Positions 8,667-23,600 of a stretch of 64,000 nucleotides of DNA are shown here, in pieces. Position 1 is the stretch's first letter; the number at the start of each line of letters is the position of its first letter. The notes beneath the pieces were generated by a model. The model was not told where the DNA came from. It made no database searches and worked only from the letters and a program-made list of their open reading frames with translations. A program made the translations under genes and the position numbers. The DNA is from Gardnerella vaginalis (GTDB lineage: Bacteria; Actinomycetota; Actinomycetes; Actinomycetales; Bifidobacteriaceae): contig NZ_KQ956825.1 in assembly GCF_001546455.1 (NCBI RefSeq), positions 78,762 through 142,761 on the forward strand, read 5' to 3'.

Positions 8667-11600
8667 TATCTACTAAATCCCGTTAGATTGGAAAATACAT
8701 TGACGCATAGTTATGTGCGTGTAGAACGGCTGCGTAATCGCGCAGCCGTTTTTGCACTGATTGCTTTTATTGGCGTGGTTCTAGACCGCATAACCAAAGT
8801 TTGGGCATTAGAGGCGCTTAGCGGTGGAAAAAACATTGATATTCTTCCACACTTGCTCTCTTTTACTCTTGTTAGAAATCCTGGAGCATCTTTTGGCTTA
8901 GGTTCTTCTTTTACATGGGTTATTAGCGTATTGGCTTGTGCTGCTTGTGGTGCAATGACAGCGGTTATTAAGCATACAAAATCCTTGTATTGGACTATTG
9001 CGCTTGCTTTGGCTTTTGCTGGAGCCTTTGGAAATCTTATTGATAGAGCGCAATATGCTCAAGGCTTTTTAAACGGAAAAGTCGTAGATTTTATAAACTA
9101 TGGCTGGTCCGTTGGAAATGTTGCAGATATTGAGCTTATGTTTGCAGGAATCGCAGTTATATGCCTTATTTTGATTGGGATTCCTCTTATAGAGCGCGCT
9201 GATGAGTGATATTCGCTTTACGGTTACGAGTCAATTTGCTGGCTGCAGATTTGACGTATGCTTGTCGAAGCTTGCTGGCGTATCGCGTGCAAACGCAATA
9301 TCGCTAATAGAGCGCGGCAAAGCAAAAATCTTAAATAGAAAGTCGCAAAAATCATCTATTTTGCAAGAATCAGATGTGATTGTTGTAAACAAAAATGAAG
9401 ATTCTACTTGCGATTCTTCCAGTAATTCTCAAAGCCAGCCTTCTATATGCGATTTAGAAATCGTATATAACGATGACGATGTTGTAGTAATAAACAAGCC
9501 TGTTTCTGTGGCGTCTCACGCAGCAAAAGGGTGGAGTGGGCCTACGGTTCCAGAAAGCCTAGAAGCCGCTGGCATTAAAATAAACACAACGCTTTGCGAC
9601 GAATCTCGAAAGGGAATTGTAAGCAGATTAGATGTTGGAACAAGTGGCCTTATGCTTGTTTGCAAAACGGACTTAGCGTACGAAAAGATGAAGCAACAGT
9701 TTGCAAGTCATAGTGTTAAAAAAACTTATACGGCATTAGTGCAAGGAAATTTGCAGCAGAACAAGGCCACTATTGATGCTCCAATTGGAAGGTCAAAAGT
9801 ATCTGATTTTAGATTTACAGTAGCAAAAGATGGCAAGCCAGCTATAACGCATTGGGATGTTTTAGAGCGCTTTGGAATAGCAACTTTAGTTAGCGTAAAT
9901 CTAGAAACAGGTAGAACTCACCAAATACGAGTGCATTTTTCTTCGATTGGTCACCCGTTAGTGGCGGATCAAATGTATGGAGCAAATCCAAAACTCGCAG
10001 AAAAACTGGGATTACAACGCCAATGGCTTCATTCAACTAAGCTAGAATTTACGCATCCTAGAACGGGAAAACTGATTAAAGTTGAATCGCAGTATCCGCC
10101 AGATTTGCAACACGCTTTGCAGGCCGTGCGGCAATTATAAAAGTAGGCGTATTTAGCAAAACAGGTCATATTGCATCTATAAAATAGCAACCATGACTAG
10201 GCCAGAAACAAACTTTGTACATTTGCACAATCACACGCATTATTCGCTTTTGGATGGTGCTTCAAAGATTCCAGACCTAGTTTCGCGCGCAAAAGAATTA
10301 GGCATGCCAGCTGTGGCAATTACGGATCATGGAAACATGCATGGCGCGTACGAGATGTGGAGTACGGCTGTAAAAGCTGGAATTAAGCCAATTATTGGAA
10401 TTGAAGCATACGTTACTCCAGAAACAGCTAGACAAGATAAAAGCAAGGTTCATTGGGGAACCGAAGCACAAAGAAGCGATGATGTTTCTGGCGGTGGCTT
10501 AATTACGCATATGACAATGTGGGCCGAAAACGATGAAGGCCTAACAAATCTGCTTAAAGCGTCATCGGTTGCAAACTTAGAAGGTCGCGTAATGCGATAC
10601 CCTCGAATGGATAAAGACGTACTTTCAACGTATTCTAAAGGGGTTATAGCGTCTTCTGGATGCCCGTCTGGTATTATTCAAACCCGTTTAAGATTGGGTC
10701 AGTTTAAAGAGGCTTTACGCGCTGCTGGAGAATTCCAAGATATTTTTGGGAAAGATAACTTCTTTATAGAGCTTATGAATCACGGGCTTTCGATTGAAAC
10801 GCGCGTAACAAAAGACTTGCTTGAGATTGCAAAAAAGATTAATGCGCCTCTTCTTGCTACAAACGACTTGCATTACGTACACGAAGAAGATCGCGAAGCT
10901 CAAGACGCAATGCTTTGCATTAATTCTGGATCTCGTTTAGACGACCCAGATAGGTTTAAGTTTGACGGTTCTGGCTACTATTTAAAGTCTGCCGAGCAAA
11001 TGCGCGAGCTTTTTAAGGAATTTCCCGAAGCTTGCGATAATACGCTTGAGATTGCGCGCCGTTGCAATGTTATGTTTGATGACGGCGAAGATGGCGCTTT
11101 TATGCCGCAATTTGACTGCCCTAAGGGGTGGGATGAGACTTCGCTGTTTCTTAAAAAGGTAGAAGAAGGCTTAGAGCGTAGGTATAACAACAACGTTCCT
11201 ATGGATGTTCTAAAGCAAGCAGACTACGAGTGTGGCGTTATATGCCAAATGCAGTTTTGTGGTTACTTTTTAGTTGTTGCAGACTACATAAATTGGGCAA
11301 AAGAGCACGGCGTTATGGTGGGTCCTGGCCGAGGAAGCGCTGCAGGAGCAATGGTGGCGTATGCAATGGGAATTACCGAGCTTGACCCAATGAAGCATGG
11401 CCTGATTTTTGAACGATTCTTAAACCCAGAGCGTGTGTCTTTACCAGATATTGACGTTGACTTTGACCCAGAAGGTAGAGCCAAAGTTTTGGAATACGTT
11501 GGCGAAAAATATGGAAAAGACAAAGTAGCACAATGCGTGATTTATGGCACGATTAAAACAAAGCAAGCGCTTAAAGATGCCGCTAGAATAATGGGCTACG

Positions 11601-14600
11601 AGTTTGCTGTTGGAGAAAAAATAACAAAGATTTTGCCGCCTCCAAAAAACGGCAAAGATATGAGTTTCCACGATATTTTTGACGAAAAGTCAAAGAGATA
11701 TGCGGAGGCTCGCGAGTTTCGCGAGATGTACGATAGTGACCCAGATACAAAGCGGATTACCGAAGAAGCAAAGGGTATTGAAGGCCTGATTCGCCAAACG
11801 GGTGTGCATGCTTGTGCAACAATCATGGGTTCGGAGCCTATTACAGATACTTCGCCGCTTTTGGAGCGCACCGATGGCACGATTACCACAACATTTGAGT
11901 ATCACACCTGTGAAACGCTTGGCCTTGTTAAGATGGACTTTTTGGGTCTTTCTAACTTAACGGTTATTAGAGATACGCTTAAAAACGTTGAAAACAATGG
12001 AAAAGAGCCTATTGATTACACTAAAATTCCGCTTGACGATAAAGAAACATATCAGCTTCTTGCAAGAGGAGACACTTTAGGCGTTTTTCAGCTTGATTCC
12101 GACGGCATGCGTGCTCTTCTGCGTACTTTAAAGCCAGATAATTTTAACGATATTTCGGCTTTGATTGCGCTTTACAGACCAGGCCCTATGGATATGGATT
12201 CGCACACCAACTACGCTAAGCGTAAGAACGGTTTGCAAGAGATTACGCCTATTCATCCAGAGGTTGCGGAGCCGCTAAAAGATGTTCTTGGCGAAACATA
12301 TGGTTTGATCGTGTACCAAGAGCAGGTGCAGTCTGCTGCGCGTATTCTAGCTGGATACAGCCTTGGTAAAGCAGATGTTCTGCGTCGAGCTATGGGCAAA
12401 AAGAAGCCAGAAGTGTTGGCTAAAGAGAAAATCCCGTTCTTTAAAGGCATGGAAGAACATGGTTATTCTAAAGATGCAGCTCAAGCAGTTTGGGATGTTT
12501 TAGTTCCATTTTCTGGATACGCGTTTAACAAGGCACACTCTGCTGCATACGGCTTAATTTCTTATTGGACCGCCTACTTAAAAACGCATTATCCTGTAGA
12601 GTTTATGGCTGCTTTGCTTCAAAATGAGCGTACAAATAAAGATAAGACAGCGCTCTATTTGGGTGAGGCAAGGCGCATGGGTATTCGCGTTTTGCAACCA
12701 GATATTAACGAGTCTGTTCTTGAATATTCTGCAGTTGGAGACGTTGTACGCTTTGGTCTTGGAGCTGTACGAAATGTTGGAGATAAGGCGGTTAACGATA
12801 TTATTGCCGAGCGCAATAGCGAGCGTGGAAAGTTTATTGACTTTAAAGATTTTGTAAATCGCGTATCGTTTGAATCGTTAAATCGCAGACTTGTTGAATC
12901 GCTTATTAAATCTGGAGCTTTTGACTCAATTAGCCCTTGTAGGCGAGCCATTTTCGAAGTTTGCGGCCCGTTAATCGACTCTGTTTCTTCTATTAAACGG
13001 AAGCAGGCTGGCGGTCAGTTTGATCTTTTTGCCGATTTAGACGATTCAAATAATGACCTTGGAGATGCTCAAATCAACATTCCAGATGTTGAAGAGTGGG
13101 ATAAAAAAACGAAGCTAAACTTTGAGCGAGAAATGCTTGGACTTTATGTTTCGGATCACCCGCTTAGTGGACTTTCTGCCGTTTTGGCTGGTCTTAGGGA
13201 AATGTCTATTGCGCAGCTTTTAAATCGCGCTAAGCAGATTGGCGAAAATCAGCCAGTAACTCTTGCAGGACTTGTTACTAGCGTTGATAGACGAGTTTCT
13301 AAAAAGGGCAATGCTTGGGCAATAGTAACCATTGAAGACATGGAAAGTTCCATACAATGCATGTTCTTTGGCAAGGTTTATGAGTCTTCTGCTGCAGATC
13401 TTGCTATCGATCAAGTTGTGCGAATTAGAGGTTTGGTAGAAGTTAGGGATGAAACTGTTTCTTTAAGAGCCACTGAGTTTGAAGTTCCAAACCTAGAAGC
13501 TCAAGATGCTCAGCCCGTTACTATTGTTTTGCCAGTTCAAGCGCTAGAAAAGTCGCGTATTAAGGAGCTTGAAAACATTGTTACAAGGCATCCTGGATGT
13601 TGCGAGGTAAATCTTGCATTGATTGATTCTAAGGGTTGTGCAAAAGTCTTATCTTTTGGAGATAGATTTAGAGTTAAGCGAGATACATCGCTTTTTGCAG
13701 AGCTAAAAATATTGTTTGGACCAGCTTGCTTGCCGAGCGCGTAAATTATTCTTAGAGTAATCTAAAGTGATTTTTAAGCGTTTTAAGAAGTAGTTTAAGC
13801 AGCGGCTTTTTGCGTTAGAAAGTGAAAGATATGTGTAAAGATAACAATGATTTGAATAAAAATATCAACGGCAATAGTAGCAACAACAAAAATGTTGACA
13901 ATAATGGCGTTGATTCTAATGATTCTGCTCAGGTTCGCACGTCTTTTACCGATAAAGAGCTTGAAGACGCATTGCTTGGATTCGAAAAAGAGTTTAGCGA
14001 AGAGCAAAATCGCGATTCAATCGATGATGCTGTTAAAAAGATTGAGCAAGCAAGTTTTGAAGAAGATTTGGAAGGTTTGCTTGGAAAAAAGGCAAAGTGT
14101 GCGCTATTTTTAACGGTTGTAGAGCCAGGGGAGCTTCTTGCTGCTTTTTGTAAGATGGCTGGAATTAATGCTGATTGCTTTAGCGACGAAAATGGGGGAG
14201 TCGCAGTTTTACGTGATTTAGACGAAGATAATCCAGAAAAATCAGTTAAAAAATTTACCGATTATTTTCGAGGAATGCCAGCTGTGCTAATGGTAAATCG
14301 TGCTAATAAGATTGATGCAAAAGTTTATGAATATGAGCAAGACGTTCTAGACGTTGTTCCGCCTATGATTCTTGCAATGTCTGCTAGATGCGTTGAAGAT
14401 CTTATGGTTTGCTATTCAAGCGTTAAAGATCTTAAAGAATCTGGGATTGAAGTTACAAGCACAGATGATTTAAGTGAAGATAAAGCTAAAGAGATTTTTT
14501 ATAAATACGGCAAAAAAATGTGAGCAAGTTGTAATAAATTGCTAAATTAAAAATAAGTAAATTCATTGCGACATTGCTAAATAAAAGCAAAAAATAATGG

Positions 14601-17600
14601 ATAATATAAATAATATAATCATTGCATTTTGCTTAAAATGCTAAAAGTATAATCCTTAAGTATTGATTGGACTGTAGATATGGATAGACAGCAAGAGTTC
14701 GCTTTGCGTACGGTTGAAGAGCGTGATGTTCGTTTTATTCGACTATGGTTCACGGATGTTCTTGGAACTCTTAAATCGGTTGCAATTGCTCCAGCAGAGT
14801 TGGAGGCGGCTTTCGAAGAGGGAATTGGCTTTGATGGCTCTGCAATTGAAGGCATGACTCGAGTTTTAGAAGACGATATGATTGTTAAGCCAGACCCTTC
14901 TACATTCCAGATTTTGCCATGGCATGGAGGCCCAGAAGGCACGGCACGCATGTTTTGTGACGTTTTAACTCCAGACGGAGAGCCGTCTCTTGGAGACCCT
15001 CGTCACGTTCTTAAAACTGCGCTTGCAAAAGCTAAAGATAAGGGCTTTACTTTTTACGTTCATCCAGAAATTGAGTTTTATCTTTTTGAAGCACAAGATG
15101 ATTGGTCTAAGGCTCCAGTGCCTATTGACGAAGGTGGCTATTTTGACCACGTTCCTAGAAGCTCGGCAATGGACTTTCGTCGCAGCGCTGTGAGCATGCT
15201 TGAGCAAATGGGAATTTCCGTAGAATATTCTCACCACGAAGGCGGCCCAGGTCAAAACGAGATTGATTTGCGCTATGCGGATGCTCTTACTACCGCAGAT
15301 AACATTATGACTTTCCGCACTGTAGTTAAGGAAATTTCGCTTGAGCGCGGAATGTATGCAAGCTTTATGCCTAAGCCGCTAACTGACCAGCCTGGTTCTG
15401 GTATGCACACTCATTTGAGTCTTTTTGAAGGCGATTCCAACGCTTTCTACGAGTCTGGGCAAGAGTTTAATATGTCGCTTATTGCTCGCCAATTTGCTGC
15501 AGGTATTTTGCATCATGCGGCTGAAATTTGTGCAGTAACAGATCAGTATGTTAATTCTTATAAGCGATTGTGGGGAGGCGCGGAGGCTCCTAGCTATGTT
15601 TGCTGGGGTCATAGCAACCGTTCTGCACTTTTGCGCGTTCCGCAATACAAGCCAGGCAAGGGTAATTCTTGCCGTATGGAGTTCCGTGCGTTGGACCCAG
15701 TTGCTAATCCTTATCTTGCTTACTCTGTGCTTTTGGCTGCTGGTTTAGATGGCATTGAAAAGCAGATGACTTTGTGCGATCCTACAAGCGATGATGTTTG
15801 GGAGCTTACGGATGCTGAGCGCCAGGCTATGGGTATTCAGCCTCTTCCAGAATCTTTGGACGAAGCTTTGAAGATTATGGAAAAGTCTGATTTTGTGGCT
15901 AGCGTTCTAGGCGAGCATGCCTTTGAGTATTTCTTGCGCAACAAGCATCAGGAGTGGGAGGAATACCGCAGGCAGGTTACACCTTACGAGCTAGAAAAGT
16001 ATTTGCCTCGGCTTTAGTTTCGCATCTTTTGCAAAATGCGCGATATGCTGTTTGTGGCGTGTCGCGCATTTTATTTTATGTATTTCTTTGATTATTTTTT
16101 AACATTTTTTGCAAGATTTTTTCGATTTGTTATATTTGAATGTTTATGTTTGAATATAACTTTTTAAACATAATCTAAATGTTTGTTTATTTAACTTAAC
16201 ATTTGTTGATTATTAGAACATTTTGCAACAAAAATCGCAAATTATTGCAAAATAAAACAACAATTATGTGTAGGAAATTAATCAATTGTAATGTTGATTT
16301 TCAAAATTATGAGAATAAAATTTTTGAATGGTTACATTTGAATAATATCAAAGATATTCGTGCAACTCATGATTTACAGCAGACGTAAATCATGCCTAAC
16401 ACACACAAAGGAAGGTAACTCAAGTGAAGAAGCTTATTCTTGATCTTGATACTGGTGTTGACGATACTCTTGCTATATCTTATGCTCTTGGAAGCCCCGA
16501 GATGGAGTTGATTGGCATAACTGGCACGTATGGCAATGTTTTAATGGAGCAAGGTGTTCGTAACGCGCTTGCAATCACAGACTTACTTGGGCATCCAGAA
16601 GTAAAAGTTTATAAGGGACTTTCGCACGCAAGCAAAAAAGATTCTTTTGAAGTTCTTCCAATTTCTGCATTTATTCACGGAGATAACGGAATTGGCGATG
16701 TTGAGATTCCAGATTCTGCGCGCAAAGCAGAAGATGAATCAGCTGTTGATTTTATTATCGATTCTGTAAAGAAATATGGCAAGGACTTGGTGTATGTTCC
16801 AACAGGACCAATGACAAATATTGCTGCTGCGTTGAAGAAAGCTCCAGAAATCAAGGACGAAATCGGAAAGATTGTTCTTATGGGCGGAGCGCTTACCATT
16901 CATGGAAACGTAAACGCTTGGACCGAAGCGAATATATCTCAAGACCCAGATGCTGCAGATGTACTATTCCGCTCTGGTGCTCCAGTAACAATGATTGGTT
17001 TGGATGTTACTTTACAGACTTTGCTTACCTACAAGGAGACAAAGCAATGGCGTGATCTTGGCACCAAGGCTGGCAAGTTCCTTGCAGATATGACCGATTT
17101 TTACATTAAGGCATATGAGACAACGGCTCCACATCTTGGTGGATGCGGTCTTCACGACCCTCTTGCTGTTGCTGTAGCTGTGGACCCAACGCTTGTTACA
17201 ACGCTGCCAATCAATATGCAGGTAGATGTTGAAGGCCCAACTCGTGGACGCACTATTGGAGACGTTACGCGCTTGAATGACCCTGTTAAGACCATGCAAG
17301 TTGCTGTTGGCGTTGATGTTCCACGATTCTTGAACGAGTTTATGACTCGTATTTCTGGCTTGGCAAAAATCGCAGGCTGAGTGCAGATTTTTACGCGTTT
17401 TAACTCCGCTTTTTGTTGCTCTGCGCGTCGTAAATCGCAACATTTTCCGCAATATACGACGTGTCTTAGTCAATCTAAAAACTAAAAATATTAATTGATT
17501 GGATTATTATGACTGAAATTGAAAAGTCCACAGCGTTAGATCCATACGAGGATCCAAAAACGCGTGATAAAGTGGCAATTTATTCGCTTATTTTGCTTTT

Positions 17601-20600
17601 GATTACATTTATTCTTGGAACTCTATGCCTTCAGGGTTTTAATTTGGTATTTGACCAGATTGGTAAAGCTGTTGGCGCTCCAAATCAGGCTTCGCTTATT
17701 ACAAGCTTGCCGATTATTGTTTTAGGTATTGTTTGCTTTATTTACGGCTCTTTAGGCGATTTTGTTTCGCTTCGTAGGCTTATAACAATCGGCCTTGTAA
17801 CACTGTTTGTTGGATCCCTATTTGGCTTTATTGCAAACTTCTTCTTTACTCCAAACTTGTGGACTGTTATTATTGCGCGTATTTTGCAAACCGCTGGCGA
17901 GCAGGTTGCAGGTTCTTCATTCCTTGTTATTGCAACTAAGTATTTGCGCAACGATTTAAAGGTTATTTTCTTTGGACTCTTTACTGCAGCTTACCAGCTT
18001 TCTGCATCCATTGGCGTTTTTGCTGCTGGTGCTCTTAGCTCTATTGCTTGGCAGTATTTGTTCTTAATTCCTGCAATCACCATTTTGTTCTTGCCGGTTC
18101 TTGTTAAGTGCTTGCCTACAAAGAATGGTATTGGTGGAAAGATTGATAAGCTTGGCTTTACCGTGTTTGGCGTTGCCGTTGCATTGCTAACTTTGTTCTT
18201 CTCTTACAAGGCTTGGGGCTTGCTGCTTGGTTCCATTGTTCTGTTTATTGTGTTTGCTGTGTACATTGTAAAGGCAAAGAACCCGTTTGTAACGCCTGCG
18301 TTCTTTAAGAATAAGCGTTGGCTTTCGGGTATTATTTTGATCTTTATATTCTACTTTACTAACTACTGCATGCCTCCAATCTACAATGTTATTGGTGGAG
18401 CTTTGTATCATATGAGCACTGAGGCAGTTTCTTCCTACCTCGTGTGGGCATTTGTTGTTGCCGCTGTGTTTGGAACCTGCTCTGGCGCAATCATTGGCAT
18501 TATTGGTAGAAAAGCGGGCATTATTACAGCTGCCATTCTTATGATTCTTGGATGGGTTGGAGCTGCTGTATTCATCAATTGCGGATTCCTTGTTCTAACC
18601 TTGTGTGCATGCATTTACTACGCTGGTTGCGGACTTATGTATTCGCCAATCGTTTCCACGGTTCTTAGCGCATTGCCTGTTGAAGAATCGGGTCGTGGCT
18701 GCGGTATGAACGATTTGGTTATGAACGTTACCGCATCAATTGGTATCTCTATTTTCAGCGGCTTCTTTGGAGGCAATCTGTTTAAGGGATTCTCGTTTGC
18801 AAACATTAGTGGATTAGCAGCTGGATATTCCAACTTGATTATGATGGGTGCAGTTGTTGCCATTATTGGACTAGTAGTTTACTTAGTTCGTAGCGTAATG
18901 GTTAAGTAATAACTGCTGTTTTGTTAATGGCCATTAACCAGTAGTCGTATTTTGCGGCTCGGTTAGTGGCCATTTTTGTTTTGTATTGTTTTGCGCGTTT
19001 TGGGCTCTAGCAAAGCTTTTTCATGCGCTGAATACTAATTGGGTATGCGGTTCCAAGCTCTTGTGCCCAAAGAGAAACATAAAATTCTTCGCACATCCAC
19101 TTTAGTTTTTGCGCTTTTTCTTGAGCTTCGTCTCTATTTGGACCTGCAGGCAAGCTGCAAGCCGTTTTTTGAGCTTCTATTACAATTTGATGAGCCTCGC
19201 TTGCTTGCCAAGCCCATTGAACATCTCTGTTTTTATCTACTTTAGCTTTATTGAGTCGAATCAAATCCGCGTGTAAATAGCGGTCGATTGAACTAAGTGC
19301 ATTAGAATCTGCATTCGCAATAAAACCAGTGAAAACAAGCGAAGATGCGTGTTCTCTAATTGATTGAAGAACGCTTAGCATAGGCAAATCGGCTCTGCCG
19401 CTAACGGCGGATTCAACTTGAGCATATCGTTTTAAAATAGCAATCACACTGTGTGCAATGCTATAAACTGTATCTTCGTAAACTTCGGCAACGTTTGCCA
19501 CAGCTTCTTTAAGCTCAACGTCATTAGTTATCTTGCTAGTATCTGGTATAAGGCGCTTAACGGCAGCCATTTGCAAATCTTGAGCCAAATCTTTAGAAGA
19601 CTTATAAGGTGCAGATGCAAGTATTAGAGCTTCGGATCCTAGCCATCTAGATGTAATTCGCTTATCGTCTAACTTAAGCATATTAAGAGCGCCCTGCCAA
19701 ACCATTTGGCACCTAGAAATATTAGTTGCACCCGACTTGTGTAATAAATCTGCTCGTTCAACAACATTTCCAGCTGCTGCAGCTTTAACTGCTTTACGGT
19801 TAACAACACTTAGCGCACAGTCTTGTGCATCTTTAGCGAAGCGTTTTTGTAGGTTTTCTAGCGACTTATCTGTTCCTAAAACAGTAGGCTTGATTCTTTT
19901 GTGGTTTTGCTTATTGGCATTGTTTGGATTAGTTTTCTTTTGCTCAACACTAAAAGTTACTCGCAGATAAGGCGATAATCGCTGCAGCTGTTCTTCGCTT
20001 AAAACCTGCGGATGGATTTGTGCTCCAACAACGCTAATCGCAGCTTTAGTAAAGACTTCGCTAAAGTCTTGCCAGTTAAAGTCTTCTTGCGGATTTTCGC
20101 TTATTCCCGGAAGAAAATCGTAGTTTTCGTCAATCCACTCACGTATTTTTTGCGCGGTATCTGGAGCAGGAACAAATTGCACACGTAAAGTTTTAGGGAG
20201 CGACTTAATCATGCCAATAATAAGCTCGTCTAATAATCCTGGAACGTTCCACGTAAACTCTTGCGGCTTTAATCGCAAAAGCGTATGTAGCGGAACATGC
20301 ACAGTTACGCCGTCTAAAGGATTATTTGGATCGTAAATGTAGCTTAAACGCAAATTAATTTTCTGGCCGTCTGTTCCAATCGTATGCCAAGTATCTGGGT
20401 AGTCTGCTAAATCAGTGTCATTTGTATATTGCAGGCGCTCAACAGAATCTGCGTTAAAATCAAGAAAATGCGGGTCTTTAAGCCGGTAATTTTTCCACCA
20501 TTTAGCCAAATCTGCAATAGTGGTAGCTTCTTGAGGCAGTTTATTATCGTAGAAAGTAAATAAATCCTCGTCGTTTACGGTTTCACTTGCCTGCCTAGTG

Positions 20601-23600
20601 CGGTTTGTTTGATTGTCGGCATCGTCTAAAACGTTAATATTTGAGGAGATAAAATCGTTGTATGGAAAACGCTGTTGAACATTTCCTTCTACAAGACCTT
20701 GGCGAATCATAATAATACGAGATTCATAAGGGTTGATTTTAGACCACTGAACAGTGCGATTTTGCACAATTGGCAGGCCGTACAAAAGCACCTTCGATTG
20801 GGCGATTGCACAGCCTTTGCTTGCGCTCCAATGAGCATCTGAATAGTTTACGCGAGTAAGATTCTTGGCCAAAGGCTCTGCCCAAGCTGGGTCGATTTGC
20901 GCGCAATATCTAGCCCAAAGCCTAGAAGTTTCAACAAGCTGCGCGCACATAATCCAAGAAGGTGTAGATTTAGAAACAGCGGAAGCGGGGAAAATCGCAA
21001 ATCGTGTGCTTCTAGCGCCTTGATAATCGTTTTTTGCCATTTTTTGAGCGCGTTTAATTGCGCGAATCTTGGCTGTTCCGCGAAGACCTGCAAAATCCGA
21101 AGCCTTAGGCTCGCGAATAACTTGCATGCCAATCATAGAAAGCAAGCCCGAAAGCATAGAAGAATGGATTCCCTGGTAATCCCACGTGCAGCAAAGACTG
21201 TGAGCCGCCTGCTGATTGTTTGGCAATTGGCGGATTTCTAGTGGCGCGCGTTTAACAGGCAGCGGTTCGCCAACGTTATAATCAAGCTCTTTGCATAAAT
21301 CTTTAAGCTGATTAACTAAATCTTTCCACTGTTTTAGGCGTAAAAAGTGGAAAAATTCCGATTTGCAAAGTCGCCTTAGGGCGTTGTTGCTGATTTCGCC
21401 GTCTGCCTGGAATATGCAATCCCAAATATTTAAAGCGGTTAAAAAGTCGCTTAACTCGTCTGAGTATCGATTGTGGAGCCTATCTGCTTCTTCTCGGTTG
21501 TCTTCTGGGCGCTCGCGTGGGTCTTGTAAGCTCAAAAATGCAACAATAACAAGAATTGCAGCCAAAGTATTTGGTGTAGTATTGCGTGCGGCCTCAATAA
21601 TCATGCGTCCAAGGCGAATGTCGATTGGAATACGGCTAAGCTCGCGTCCAATACGAGTTAGGCTTATAACTCCAGATTTTCGCGTAATTGCGCCAAGTTC
21701 ACTAAGTTCGTTAAAACCGTCGCTAACAGCCTTAATGTCTGGAGGGTCAATAAAACCAAAGTTTGTTATGTCTTCGCCAGTTTTAGCAACTCCAACAGAA
21801 AGCATGTGTAAAATAACTGATCCCAGTGAAGTGCGAAGAATCTCTGGGTCGGTAAAGCGGGGGCGAGTCTCGTAATCTTCTCTAGAGTATAGGCGAATAG
21901 CAACGCCATCTGCGATTCGCCCACAACGACCAGAGCGCTGATCTGCGCTTGCTTGAGAAATAGGTTCTATAGGAAGGCGCTGAACTTTAGCAGACTTGGA
22001 ATAGCGCGAAATTCTGGCAAAACCAGGGTCCACAACGTAGCGAATTCCAGGAACCGTAAGAGAAGTTTCTGCAACATTAGTGGCTATTACAATGCGCTGA
22101 TGCGTGTGATGTTCAAAAACGCGATGCTGGTCTTTAGAAGAAAGACGTGCAAAAAGCGGAACAATCTCAATGGCGTCACTGCGACTCATGTTGCTTGCAC
22201 GCGCGCCAAAATAGGAGCGCAATGCGGATTCAAACTCGCGAATATCGCGCTCGCCAGAAGCAAAAACCATAATATCTCGCGCGCCTTGAGTGTGGCTGGA
22301 ATGAATCACAAGCTGAGCGCATGCGCGAGTTACAGCCGAAGCAATGTCTTCGTCGCAAATATCGCCGCTTTCCGAAAGATTTTGGCTTTGTGCCACGCTT
22401 TCATCATCCATAGAAATATCGGCAAAACCTGGAACGTGCTTCATAAGTGAAGGTGCGCTTCCAAGAGGCTCGTAAAGTATTCGCACGGGGTATGTTCGCC
22501 CAGAAACCTCTATAACAGGAACTTTAATATGCAAAGCTTGTTCAAAATGGTCTTTAAACTTTGCGGAGTCAATTGTTGCAGAAGTAATAATTAGCTTTAA
22601 GTCTTTGCGCTTTGGCAAAAGGGTTGTTAAATATCCAAGCAAAAAATCAATGTTTAGGCTGCGTTCGTGAGCTTCGTCAATAATAATCGTGTCGTATCTA
22701 GTAAGAAGTGGATCGCGCTGAATTTGTGCAAGTAGAATACCGTCTGTAACAATGCGAAGTTTTGTTTTAGATGAGCTTTCGTCGTTAAAACGCACCTGGT
22801 AGCCGATTTCTTCGCCAAGCTTAACGCCCATTTCGCTTGCGATTCTCTCGGCAACTGTGCGTGCAGCAAGTCGGCGAGGCTGAGTGTGAACAATCTGTTT
22901 TCCACGCCCTCCTCTTCCAAGCTCCAAAGCCATTTTTGGTATTTGAGTAGTTTTTCCAGAACCAGTTTGACCAGATACGATTACAACTTGCGACTCTTTA
23001 ATAGCCTCAATAATCTGATTGTGGGCAGCGCTTATTGGCAGCTCACTAGGGTAGTCAAAGTTCATGGTTTAATCCTGCTAAATCCTGCTAAATCTTGCTA
23101 AATCCTTATAAATCTATTTTCTTAAGACTTCTATAATTCTGTATCCTTTAGAACTTGCGTATTTTTCCACACTAAAATCTTCTCCAAGATTTATAGAAAG
23201 CCAAGGGATTAGCGAGTCGGAACCAAGATTTTTTTGAACAACCAAATACGCAGCTCCTCCAACTTTTAAGCGAGGAAGCCAGGTGAGCAAAATATTGTGC
23301 AAAACATCTTTTCCAACGCGAATTGGCGGATTAGACCAAATAAGATCAATGTTTTTAGATGAATCTTCTTTTAACGCATCTTCTACAAGATAGGTGTGAA
23401 TGTTGTTTAATCCAGCATTTTTAGCATTTAACTTAGTAAGTTCCAATGCGCGTTCGTTAACGTCTACAGAATAAATTTGTGCATTAGGGGATTCAAATCC
23501 TAGAGCCAAGCTAATTGCACCCCAGCCGCAGCCAATGTCGAAGAAACGCCCATTTTCTGGGGGTTGTGGCGCGTGTTTAAGCAAAACTGCGGTTCCTAAA